DNA of 64,000 nt from Nectonema munidae (taxonomy: Eukaryota > Nematomorpha > Nectonematoida > Nectonematidae). The translations under genes were made by a program, and so were the position numbers. The notes below the pieces were generated by a model that ran no database searches, was not told where the DNA came from, and saw only the letters and a list, made by a program, of their open reading frames with translations. Position 1 is the first letter of the stretch; each line of letters starts with the position of its first letter. This document shows positions 25,302 to 37,500 of the stretch, in pieces. The stretch covers positions 186,001 to 250,000 of the forward strand of contig JAUIRK010000168.1 of the NCBI GenBank assembly GCA_030549495.1. The letters run 5' to 3'.

Positions 25302-25508
25302 CTAGAAATTTCCCCAATTTTCACTATCATTTCCAGATTGTTGTGTCTGATTAGTATTACTTTGTTCAAATGAAGTGTTATTCTTTGAAAAACCTTTGTT
25401 GGCATAATTTTTATTCTTTTTATTATAATTGAACCTTTCATTAAACTTTCTTTTTTGTCCGCCTATTCCAAAATTGCCTTGAGCAAATCTGGTTGGGAAA
25501 TTAAAACT
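25302..25508 (-). CDS. SYNCRIP: SYNCRIP coding exon 11 (stop codon)
   Basis: Encodes SFNFPTRFAQGNFGIGGQKR, then an Asn/Lys-rich run and SGNDSENWGNF followed by TAG. GGQKRKFN resembles the GGKRKAD nuclear-signal-like motif in the tail of hnRNP Q. Confidence 0.85.
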   Translation of the reverse strand, partial: SFNFPTRFAQGNFGIGGQKRKFNERFNYNKKNKNYANKGFSKNNTSFEQSNTNQTQQSGNDSENWGNF

Positions 25509-28500
25509 CTAAAAGATAAAATGAAAAATGCGCTTTTAAATAGTAATATTTATTATACTTGGTCCACTCCTCCAAAGTTTGGCTGTCCAAAACCATAAGA
25601 AAAGTTTGGCATCATAGGGGATCTGTAGGAATCCTAAAGAAGTCTCATATACTGTATATTTTAAAATTGCATAGGAATTTAATAGCATACCATCATTCCA
25701 TAGCCCATAGGCATTCTTTGTCTGTAATTGAAAGATCCACCACCACGTCCTCTTAAATTAAACAAAGGCTTTATTATTTAGTTGAAAATAGATGAAACTC
25801 CAAACGCTTATGAAATATTGTACTACAAAGAATAGGAGATCTGCATATCTCTGAAAATTGGCTGTGTAAATAATACGAACCACACAATGATGTTGGGCTC
25901 GGTCAGCTGTAATTAGTGGAGCCACAACTTGTAAACCTCAAAATTGATAACTATACAAAAATTAGACCTTGTGAAACGGACACATCAATAGCGTCATTTA
26001 TGACAACTTTCTCACTACTTAACGTAAAATCTCAAGAAACACCAAAGTTTTCAGAAGGAGGGGGCGAAAATGACCTTTCCCCTTCCAATATTTTTTTATA
26101 AGTAAGAGTTGCTTTAAAGTTTGCTTATAAAACATGCGTGATTGAATTATAGGACGTAATGAAAGTCAATCACTCAAGCTCTCTTCTATCATTCAAGCTA
26201 GCTTCATGTTTTAACTTTAATTAACCCACTGGCTCTCAGAAAGCTTCATGTTTTAACTTTAATTAACCCACTGGCTCTCAGAATTTGAAGTTTTCACATT
26301 TTATTTTCGAATTTTTACTTTTAACTAAATTAACACCCTTAAACATTTTTCAAAAATGAAAATTTGTTTGTTTTTATAAAGTTATCAATCGTTACAATTA
26401 TATATCAATGAATATTGTCAGACTGACGGTAAAATAAATTCAACAAGTCACTTTTAATCTTTATCAGTACGTTTGCTACATTTCAAAACTATTTTTTCAA
26501 CAATAGCTATTTGGGAATGAGTATCTTGACTAGCTATTAGTGGTTTTAGTATTACTAAAAACCGCTTAAATTAAGAGTTGAAAAGGTATTTTAAGTTTTT
26601 AGGATTTTGCATCTCAGTGCGTTCGCAATTTTTATTAACCCTCGCACTACATGTCCTTCTGCACTTACTCCGAATACGTACTCAATGTATTTTATCCGCA
26701 AATTTTAAATATATACTTAGGAAATAAAAATTGAATAAAGTGAATTCGAAAAATTGTAAACAATGAATTAGATTGTTTTGTTATTAATAAATAAAATTCA
26801 ACTTGACTTAATATTAATTTTTATGTGATAATAGAGAATCTAAATTCATTAGAAAACTTATATTTACAAACTTTCTCTACTTTTAAAAATTTTGATTTAA
26901 CGCCATCTATATTTTAAATGATTCCATAAATCGAAATGCACGTATTTAGTAAAAGGTACTCAAAATCCTTTATAAAACTTAATTCAAATTCAGCTTTCCT
27001 ATTTTTTTAAGTTAACTAAGAAACTGGATAAGGACTAAGCTTATCAAGTACGTTGGATAACTAAATCCTGCCCTTTTATCACCATAAAAATTGAGTTTTT
27101 TTTCTTCATATTTTGAGAAAAAATGATTTTCATGTCCGACAATGAGAGAAAATTAGGTATTCCTCTCTCTCAACGAAAAGTTTTATTTATATCTACTCTG
27201 CCAAGCTGCTCATAGTTCATTTATCTATGAAAATACGACACCATCTCTAAACCACACTCAATCATGAGTTTCTCATGTGAATATTTACCATCCCTTTACA
27301 AATGATAAACAATCATACGATTCTCTTTATATTTTATGCTTGAAGCATGGTATATAATATGATTAGAATGTATATAATTCAATTTTTATCTACCTATGTT
27401 GTTTATCCATATTTCAAAACAATCCATCTCAGCTTACATTTTTCATTTCTATCTGCGTTTGCTTTCTTATATTGTTTTCAACTCAAGCCAATATTCAATC
27501 ATAATTATTGATTCTTTCGTTATTGCATTGAATTTATAGTTTCATTCCATACAATTCTGCTTTCTTCACTCCTATTGTTTTTTTCTCGTTTGATCTCGTT
27601 CGCTTTCCCATTGCGGTTTCTCCTGTTTTTCTTTCTTTCGTTTTCCCTCATTGTTTTTCCTCTTTTCAAAATTGTGTATGAGTTCTTCTGCTTCCTCCTC
27701 ATCTGTTGATGTGAGTTTCTCCGACTCTGACTCTGATGTAAGTTCTTTTTCAAGTTCTGAATCAAAGTAGTAAGTCTTTGATAACAGATTTGTGCAGCAA
27801 ATTCATCAAGGACAAGCTACCATCCCAACGAGCTGCGTTATACATTGCTTCTGACCAGAACCCAGCAGATTGGCCATCAAGAGCAAGCAAATACGTAGCC
27901 TGGGCAGTATAAATACGCGCACTCAATAGCAAATCTTCACTTATTCTTTTCTACTTCAAAATCACAGGCTCTATTCCCACCCACCCACCCAAAAGTCTAG
28001 CAAGCTAAAGATTTTTCTATCAATATCTTCAATTTTTTCTTTTGTGTGTATAATAAAATTTTGTGAATAATTTTGATTTCTTTAAATAAAGTTGAGAAAA
28101 TGACAAAAAAAAATAGCCTGGGCAGTATAAATACGCGCACTCAATAGCAAATCTTCACTTATTCTTTTCTACTTCAAAATCACAGGCTCTATTCTGATTT
28201 TGCAACTCATCATACTCACTGCAGCAAATGACTGATATTCCACAATCTGGCCAGCCATCCTCAGGCTCTCCGACCAACATCTTTTCCGCTATTTCCACCG
28301 CTGAAAAAGTTGACTCGCTCTCTGATAGGATGGCCCGGTTAGAAGTTTATCTCATGCAACTCACTAAGCCTGAGACGGCCGAGCACGCCCCGGCTCCTAT
28401 ACCTATTGAAGTTAAACAAGAAGCTATGCATGTTCCAACCTCTACCAGATACCAGCCCATGGAGCTGGCTAAGAAGAGAATTGAGGCTTTCCAGCTTTCT

Positions 28501-31500
28501 CTACCTCCGCAACAGCGTAACGCCAAGGACAACGTAATTCTGGCTCTCTTTAGGATCATGGAAAGAAATCTCGATCTCTTAAGTCCATCAGATCTCCGTG
28601 AGGTTAACACTCTTGCTACCACTGCCTGCCTAGCTACGCAATGCAGCTGGGAGCAAGCGGCTAGACAGATGAACATGTCTACTATGTCCGCTCTGGGCAT
28701 CCCTGTTCCTGATATGGTGCCTCCTAGGCAGCCCTTTCGTGCGACCGGTGCAGCCACGCAACCGAAGGCAGCGCCGCGCCGACGATTCCAGGGCACGAAG
28801 AAGTAAAAGGTTCTTCGAAGTCCTCGCAGATATTTCTAATACCTGCGAGGCCAGGGAGGGGCCAGAAGTGGCACTCCCTGATAGGAAAGTCCTCGCAGAT
28901 ATTTCCAATATCTGCGAGGCCAGGGAGCTGCCAGAAGTGGCATTCCCTGATAGGGTCATCGAGGCAGCTCTCGACGAATTGGAAATGGAGGAGTGCATCT
29001 CTCTGGGCCAGGCCTCTCAACACCTGCCACAGCCAACTCCTATACCAGACGAGGTATCAGCCACGACTGGTGAATTCCACTCGCCAGATTCGCTCAATCA
29101 ACAAGTATTGGACAACGAGCTCGACCCCACGCAAATCAACGCTGCTGCAATAGAAGACGCCCTACTCAGCATTACTGAGTTTCCATTCAATGTGGGAGCA
29201 CCGAAGGAATCCGCGTCGCCAGCAGACTACCACAGGTTTTGGCTTCAACCAAGCACGGAAGATACTATCAACGATTTTCTAATATCTCCGTCACCCAGTT
29301 CTCCACGAGCCCAGATCACCATACCCGGAGATCTAATGGAGGATCTTCTCGTCAGCACATTTGGAGAAGATTTCCAATCCCTCTTGCAAGCAATGCCAGC
29401 TTGGGAACCTATGGATGATGGAAATCCGGAGCCACAGCTTACGACACCTCCGCTAGCAATCGAGCAAAACACCGCCGAAATGGTCAGGAACATTCTCAGA
29501 GATGACTTGAGGGACAACATAGGGTTGAAAACCGTGCTGGATTTAAAGTATTTGGACAACAAGAAGGAATGGACTCCGGCCACCTGGAGAAATATATATG
29601 GACAAGTACTATCTCCAGAAGATCCGATCGAGGAAAGACCAACTTCACAGGAAGATCAGGTTACAGGGCAAGGAGAAGACGCCGCAGAAGATAGCGACGC
29701 AGAGAGTACTCACTCAACTACACCATCACTGGCAAATGAATCTCCCATCTCTTGCCTAAAGCTACAACATTCCCGTCCACACGAGATGCTGAACAGCAAG
29801 GCTTTGATAGCTTGTGGCTGTAATTGCGCCTGACAAGACTATTTTTTCATGGGAATCAAGTTCTTCAATTTTTGGCAGAACTCCTAGGACAAATATAAGA
29901 AACACCATAAGAGATCCACCTGGCCCTAAGGGAACAATGAAAAGAACGAAAGACATTTTAGAAATATTTAAATTGTTCTTTGACGTCAATTTGATCACAT
30001 ATATTTATGAGATGACTTTGAACAAGATGGGGAAAAACTACTCGTAAGTTTTTTCTTTTTAATTATTTTATGTAGTAAGACTGAATATTTTAGGTCTCCT
30101 AAGCCTAAACACATGAATTTAAAGACGTATTATCAAAATTTTCAGATCTTTCATTTGCTTTCATATTTTTCTTCATTACTCTGTTGGGCAAAACGGTGAC
30201 CAGAAGGTTAAACTATCAGATCTTTTTTCTTCTCATGGAAATCCCTTTTTAAGAGCGTGCATAGGCAGAAATATGTTTACACTTGTACATATTTTTATTA
30301 CATTTGATGATAAAAGTGAAAGAGATAAAAATGATAAGTTAAGTCCAATAAGAAAAATACATGATCATTTTCGTAAGGTTTTTTCATTTTACTGAACACC
30401 TCACTCACACTTAACTATAGATGAACAACGTTGTCCGTTGAAAATATATGACCCTAAAAAGCCGGGTCACTATGGCATGAAATATTATCATATAAACGAT
30501 GCTGAGTATTATTACTGTTTGATGCCGGAAATTTATATTTCTGGTCTGTCAGACCGTACTTATTTTTCAGCCATAAATATTTGTAAAAGGCTTATTGAAG
30601 ATACGCAAGTCCCTTCTGGATGTGGTATTTTCACAGATAGATTTTTTACCAGCCATGATTTAGTAGTTTGGTGTCAAACAAAGGATATAACTCTATGTGG
30701 TACTGTAAACGGAAACAAAAGATTCATCCCAAGAATATTGAAAGCTGATTATCTCAAGACCTTAAAACTTGCTGAATGCGAAAGTAAAACAGTTTATTCG
30801 GACTATGCCTCTCTTAGTGTTTACATACCTAGGAGACATGCCAGGAAAAACTTTAAAGTAGTTTACGTTTTATCGTCCCAACATAAAAACATAGAAACAA
30901 TGGGAGAACATTCTAAACCTGTAAGTTTACTTTACTACAACAAATTTAAATCAGGGGTAGATGCTGCTAATAGGATGATAAGAAACTACAGATCATACAA
31001 ACCATGTAGAAGATGGCCTTTAGCAGCATTCTGTAATTATTTAGACATTACTTGTCTTAACACTTGGATTGTATCACGATACAACTTACCCGAAAATTTT
31101 CCTAACTCTAAACAAAGTGGTAGAAAATTTTTTATAAAAAATCTTTGTTTTCGTCTGGCTGAAGAATGCATGAAAGTGAGAGCAACAATTCTTGAACTTC
31201 CTATACAAATTAAGTTTTTATTATCTTTTTATGGATATAAAGATGATACAAATGAAGAATCAAGTTCAAAAAGAGGGGCTTGCTATATATGTTTGAATAA
31301 AAGAAATAAAACAACAAGAACTTGTTCTAAGTGTTCTCGTTTCATCTGCAAGAACCATTCAAAAACTGCCTGCTCAAGCTGTATATGAAAAGTTTTTTTA
31401 TTACTCTTTCATAAAAAAAATAAATAAAATTTAATTCTATTTTTTTACTTAGTTTCTAATATAAAATTTTTTCAAAGGTTTATATTTTAAAGTGCCCGTA

Positions 31501-34500
31501 TACAATATTAGATTAACGCCATCTATAATTTTGGTGTTAATTTTGTGAATGTAATCAAAATTTTAAGTAGTAATAATAATTTTTTCCAAAATTTTTCTTT
31601 AATCGATCCACTGGTTGTTTTTGGAAATTTACGTTTACTTCATATGGTTTTCGTTCATTGAAAGTTTCCTATAAAATGCAAAAATAACTGTGTCGCGGAG
31701 AAAATGCACGGAGTATGTAGTGCGAGGGTTAATACCGAAAAAATATACAGGTCTTACTGGACTTTTTTTACATAATATATATTATACATCTTGAAAAATA
31801 CTTCGATAATTATTTAAACACTTCACTATAACGATCGCTTCTCAAATAAGGTCAAAAATTGGAAACCACTCAAGTAACCGTATTATAGGTTCCACTGTAC
31901 GAAGGTTTAATATGGCAGATTATATGCTATAAATATATACCGAGGAGCATAGAAGTTTGAACTGAAGTTATTATTATTGAAGAACGCGTTAGGGTCGCCG
32001 TGGAAAGGTGAATGTTGAAATTTCTTCATATCAAATTCCTTCTTTTTTTTCTTTATTTTTCTCTCATCAGACATGGGTCTAGCGAGGGAAACTTGAACAA
32101 CAGTACCATTAATTTCTTTCATATGCAAGCCTTCGATAGCGGCAAGAGCTGATGAACGCTCATTATAATGAATAAAGGCATAATCACGCAATTTTTTAAC
32201 GCGTTCTACTTCTCCAAATGCTGAAAATTCTTTACTAAGTGTAGCATCATCTACAGTTGGTGCCAACGGCCTTACATACAAAATCTTCACCTAAAATACC
32301 ATTATAAAAGCAATGTTCTATTTTTAACGTTTTGAAATGACTTTTTATTAGTCCATTAAAACTTTGAAAGTATATTAGGAGAAATACATTTAGTTTCTTT
32401 ACTTAAAAATTAGTCAAAATATATTAAAAATAATTCAGGCAATGTTTCAGCGTACTTTTAGATATTTATTCGGGCCAATAAATTATACAAATGTTTACCA
32501 ATCAGATGACTCACAAGTCACAACACAATCAATAAATTTTCACCGAGAGAGTAACAAATGACAAATAAATGAATAAGCATGGGGTAGCGCTAAAACTAAC
32601 GAATTTAGTTCTATTATTCAATCATATAAAAGTTAAATAATTCGTTGCTGAAAAAAGAAAAGTTTTAATAAATTTTTTTAAAGTAAAAAAGAAAATAAGT
32701 TTCGAAATATTCTCTCCAAAAAGGGGGTTAAGAAATATTGATTTAGGTAAAATGGAATTCGGGAAGTTTTTATCGAAAATATTTAAAAATTCGTGAGCAG
32801 AAGTTACTAAGTATATACATAAGCATATTTTCAGTATCAAAATATTCATTACAGTAGTGCCCACTTAATATCATACCGTTTTATAGAATATCCCGTTTAT
32901 TGTCATAAAATATTGAAATCCCAAACCATTTCCTATACAAAACATAGAAATTTGCTCGTTTAATGTCATAGATATTGCCGTTTATTGTCATAGAAAATTA
33001 GCCAAAATTAATTTTTAGAATAACATTTGCAGGATTATCGCGCCGATACACGCATTTTTTCATCAACTTGAACTCCTATCTTATCACTAAACAACAGTAA
33101 TGCACCAATAAGTTACATCAAAGTCTAATCCCTTAATTAACCATGACCATGATGATGTTATCGATAAGCATCACCATGATGAGTGTTCGCGCATGGTCGA
33201 ACTTTCCCGTTAAAAATCATTTGGCTTTAACCATTTGGTGAGACTTCTGACAGGTTAATGCGTCGATAAATCACATGTGATCACGAAAGCAACATTGTGA
33301 TCACGAAGCTTCGCACATGCACCCACGCACGCATAGCAACACACACACAGCTGCACACACAGGTCTTGAAAGGATGCATCCTTTTGATCTTAAATAAACT
33401 TCCCAATCAAAACAACATTTGCCGATCTGCTCTATTGTTACGGACACTGTGCTAAGCTATTCTTCAGTTCAGTTTTTAATCATGAGTGCTAAACGTAAGC
33501 GAAATGACTTGTCCCTTGCCCAGAAGCTGGAGATCATAAAGTGGTCATCTAGCCAATCACAAACTCAATTGTCCAAAACGTATGGTGTTTCACAGTCCAC
33601 CATTTCAAAAATTCTTAGCAAGAAGTCCCAGATCCTGCAAGATGCTGAGCAGAACAAGAACGGCAACCGCATGCGCATGCGGACTGGCAAGGCAGCTAAC
33701 GTCGAGACGGCCCTTTACACCTGGTTCGTGGATGCCCGTACCCATGGCTGTCCCATCACCACTGCAGTCCTGGAGAAGAAGGCCAACCAACTCGCTGCCA
33801 ACCTAGGAAAGGACGATTTCAAGGCAACCAATGGCTGGATCTGCCGTTGGAAGGACCGTTTCTCGATCAAATATAAAAAGGCACATGGGGAGAAAAGTGA
33901 TGCTGACATCCCAGCTGCAGACACATGGCTTTCAACTGTGCTGCCCGAGCTGCTTGAGAAGTATGAACCCTGTGACGTCTACAACGCAGATGAGACGGGA
34001 ATCTACTTCCGTGCCCTACCTGACGGCACCTTGGCAGATGCAGCACAGAAGCTGAGCGGCAGCAAGAAGGTCAAGGAGCGTCTCACCGCCCTCGTCACTG
34101 CCAACATGGACGGCAGTGACAAGCGTCCTCTACTGGTGGTTGGCAAAAGTGCCAAGCCCAGGTGCTTTAGAGGAGTCCCCCAGCTTCCAGTCCCATACAT
34201 GAACAATAAAAACGCATGGATGACTGGCAACCTGTTTCGAGACTGGCTAAGAGACTTTGAACGTGACACGGCCAGGCAGGGGCGGCACATTGCCTTTGTC
34301 CTCGACAACTGCTCGGCTCACCCCAACGATGCAGCAGATGACCTTCCCCACATTCGCCTCTTCTTCCTGCCGCCCAACACGACCTCCATCATGCAGCCAT
34401 GTGACATGGGGATCATCCGAAACCTGAAGGCACTCTACAGGAAGAAGGTGGTTCAGAAGATTGTTGCATACATCGACGCAGGTGAAGCTGAGTTCTCTGC

Positions 34501-37500
34501 CAGCACCTTCGCCCGCAAGTTTACAGTCCTGGATGCTATGCACATGTTGAAAGTGGCATGGCAGGATGTAAAACAGTCCAGTGTGGCAAACTGCTTTGCC
34601 CATGCCGGCTTCCGCATCCCCTCTGCTCCAGATGCTCCCACTGCAGACCACCAGGTCGAGGCACCAGATGGGATGACAACAGAAGAGTTCCAGGCCTACG
34701 TGGACGTTGATTCCCAGACTGAGTGCCATGGGGTCTTGACAGATGACGACATCTGTGACACAGTACGCCAGCCAGATGTCTGCCCCACTGCTGACAGTGA
34801 CGATGAGTCAGCTGAACTGCCTCCACCACCAAAGGCCCATGTTGCCCTCGACGGCCTGTCATCTGTGCGTGCCTATCTGGAAGCCATCGGCCACGATCTC
34901 ACCACCTTCTACACTCTGGAAAGTGAGCTGCAAACGGCGGTTGCAACATCTGCCAAACAGACCTGCATAACAGACTTTTTTAAATCTAAATAGACAATTC
35001 GCAGATCCACAACTTCAAATGAAAAAAAAACTTACCTGATGGATTGTTTAGGCCTACTTGTCAATGCGTGTGTATATATTTTTTATTTGTACATTTTAAT
35101 AAATAATGTATGAAAAAAGTGATACTAAATAAATTTTTTATTTGTATATTGTGATAATAATGTCTGAAAAATGTAATAAATACTTGTTTTAATTGTTAAC
35201 CATCGTGTTGCCACTTATCAGTGTAGGCCCCTACATGTATAACCACGCACAGTTAAATCGTTATAACCACCATAATCATGAAAATAGCTAAGCCCGGATA
35301 TTAGAATATCCCGGATTATGTCATAATTTATTCATACACGGAGGGTATGACAATAAGCGGGCTCCACTGTACTGCGTTTAAGATAAGTAGATTACAATTC
35401 AACAGACAAGTACTTACCTCCGAAAGATCAGGTTCATCTTCTGGTTCCTCTGCCCATTCTACGTTCAAAAAACGGCCAGAAAAGAAGCACGATTTATCAA
35501 ATTTGCGTTTAGCAATATTTGCTTTTTCGTGATTCGGATAAACGAGAAGGCAAAATCCTCGATTTTTTACTTTTGAAGTTTCGCTTGTACTTATAAATCC
35601 AAGCAAAACGACTTCTTCCAAATCACCTAAAAATTAGAAAATAATAAATTGACACCTAGTTTAGTTTGGTGTATTATTTTTAAACATTTTAGAAGTACAC
35701 CATAGACAAAAAGAAATTAAAAATAAAAAGAATTATACCTCAAGTAGAAAGGTGCTTAAATTTTGGAAAAGTTAAACATGTTTCTTATCTATGTAATGCA
35801 AGAATAATAGTTCATATGTCAAGATTTTGAGGCTTTTTCACCAAGATAAATCATGATCATTAAGGAGTTAATAAATCATATAAAAAAATAAATTAAATGA
35901 TAATATGGTAACATAAGTAGAAATATTAAAATTTACAATGCAAATTTTCATTTGACATAAAGTGAATAATTTTTAAAGTACTCAAATATTTAAGATAAAA
36001 TAAGTTAAATCATTGGAAAATTCACAAACACGAGAAATAACAAAAAAATTGACATAAGAATTCATAATTTAAAAAAACAAGCAAAATCAAAATATTTTTT
36101 AAATTTTGAATCAACTTTAATTTAAAATTGATAAAGAGAATAAACAAGAGTATAATAAAAATTGTTTAAAATTTGTGTTGAGTACTTGAAACTTTTGAAA
36201 AATGTTCCATTAATTCGTCTTTTGATTTATTTTTAGGAATATTTCCAACAAATAAACGATTGTTTGGCCTAGATAAACTAGCTTTTAATGTTTTGCCACC
36301 TAATTCTAAGTTCTCGAGCTGTGAAAAAAATAATCAAAAATTTTAGAATACTGTTTTGAAATCAAACGTATATTTACGAGAGTAATTAATTAAAATTTAA
36401 ATATTAATAAGAAATAAAAAAATATATATACAATTGAAAGGGACTTACAATTTTAACTGCCTTCTGTGCGTCTTCAGGATTAAAAAAAGTAATAAAACCA
36501 AATGACTTATTTCTATCTAATTCTTTATCCATCATGAGCCGGATACCCCAAACTCCGACTGAAATGTTTGTTTTGACCAAATCCAAAATTTCTGTTTCTT
36601 TATAATGAGGAGGCAAATTTCCTACATATATCTTAATAAAATGATATAGTTATAACAGAACCTTACTTACAGAGAGAAAAATATTGACCCAGCACCATTT
36701 TTGGCTTTCCTATTATTTTGTGTATGCGTATCATGTATATAAAAAAGCGCCTTTATGTATGCTCAATATTAACAGGTAAAATATTGTATGATGAGTTTTT
36801 AAAATAATATCTTGTAAATTAGCGAAATGACGAGTGCTTCGTGAAATCATGTTGACAATGATGAGACAAATTAACACGTTTGATGAGTTGAATTACGGTT
36901 AATAGGATAATGTATGATGATAATTGCATATGGTATGATGAAAATATTTATCTGATGAGTTAATTAGTAAGATTGTATGATTGAAGGTAATTACTCCAGG
37001 TATGATCAATGGGAAAACTTGTGTAATTGATATTGGATCATACCTACAGCAGGGCCATAGCCAGGTGGGCAGTTGGGGCTGAACCTTGATGTTTTGATTT
37101 GATGAGCAAACGGATTTTTAAATACCGAAAAATATGAATGTTTTTTTAAGAGTAATGGTACTTGTGTTATCGATCTTTTAAATAAAGAAAATTGTGATGC
37201 TTTTTTAAAGGGTAATGTGGTATTGAGTGTTCATTAAGTAGGACATTTAAATAAGAAAAAATGTAATGTTTTTTTAAAAGTAATGGTATTGATTGTTCAC
37301 CAAGGACTTTTAAATAAGGAAAATGTGAATGTTTTTTAAGGGTAATGGTATTGTTCAGTAAGGAGGATTTTTAAATAAGGAAAATGTGAATAAAATGGCA
37401 ACATTTTTTTAAGGATAATAATATTTTTACCCATTAACCCTTGCTTGACGGACTCTTTTTTATTTACTCGGTTGACGGACTCTATGTAAATTTTACACCT

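Larger units (their letters stand above)
27770..29830 (+). mobile_element. Nested retroelement fossil (RT/RNase H class, DIRS- or LTR-like), partial
   Basis: GC-rich block inserted in the piggyBac transposase gene. Its left end reads as the tail of an RNase H-type ORF (LYIASDQNPADWPSRA), then a TATA-bearing 81-bp direct repeat (27896-27976 and 28114-28194) around a spacer with AATAAA and an A-tract, then two overlapping gag-like ORFs. This tail-then-head order looks like a tandem or circular junction. There is no reverse transcriptase here, so the copy is partial and cannot move by itself. Exact borders are uncertain by about 20 bp. The family is a tentative call. Confidence 0.55.
27678..31388 (+). 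pseudogene. piggyBac transposase 1, intron-bearing, interrupted by insertion
   Basis: The N-terminus is MSSSASSSSVDVSFSDSDSD at 27678-27768; after the insertion the frame resumes near 29815 (IFGRTPRTNIRNTIRDPPGP). GTAAGT...TTTTAG at 30044-30093 forms a 50-bp intron at the same codon position as in piggyBac 2. The main body (about 30410-31388) has LTIDEQ, CGIFTDRFFTSHDLVVW, SGVDAANRMIRNYRSYKP and a C-terminal zinc motif (CYICLNKRNKTTRTC, CKNHSKTACSSC). Besides the insertion there is a frame change near 30186, a stop near 30394 and a small in-frame gap after TIDEQ. It is otherwise well preserved. Confidence 0.85.
26639..31728 (+). mobile_element. piggyBac element 1 with nested retroelement
   Basis: TTAA at 26635-26638 and 31729-31732 flank inverted ends CCCTCGCACTACAT/ATGTAGTGCGAGGG. 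The 5090-bp span includes about 2 kb of a foreign GC-rich insertion. The transposase reads plus strand, opposite to the host gene SYNCRIP, whose exon 8 to 9 intron holds it. The intact TTAA borders and good ends suggest a fairly recent insertion. Confidence 0.9.

Noticed and set aside
28347-29583. Antisense ORFs across the GC-rich insert
   Set aside because: Low stop frequency is expected in GC-rich DNA opposite real frames; the translations show no domain.
33582-34970. Seven further ORFs over the Tigger gene
   Set aside because: They are frame shadows of the 503-codon transposase.
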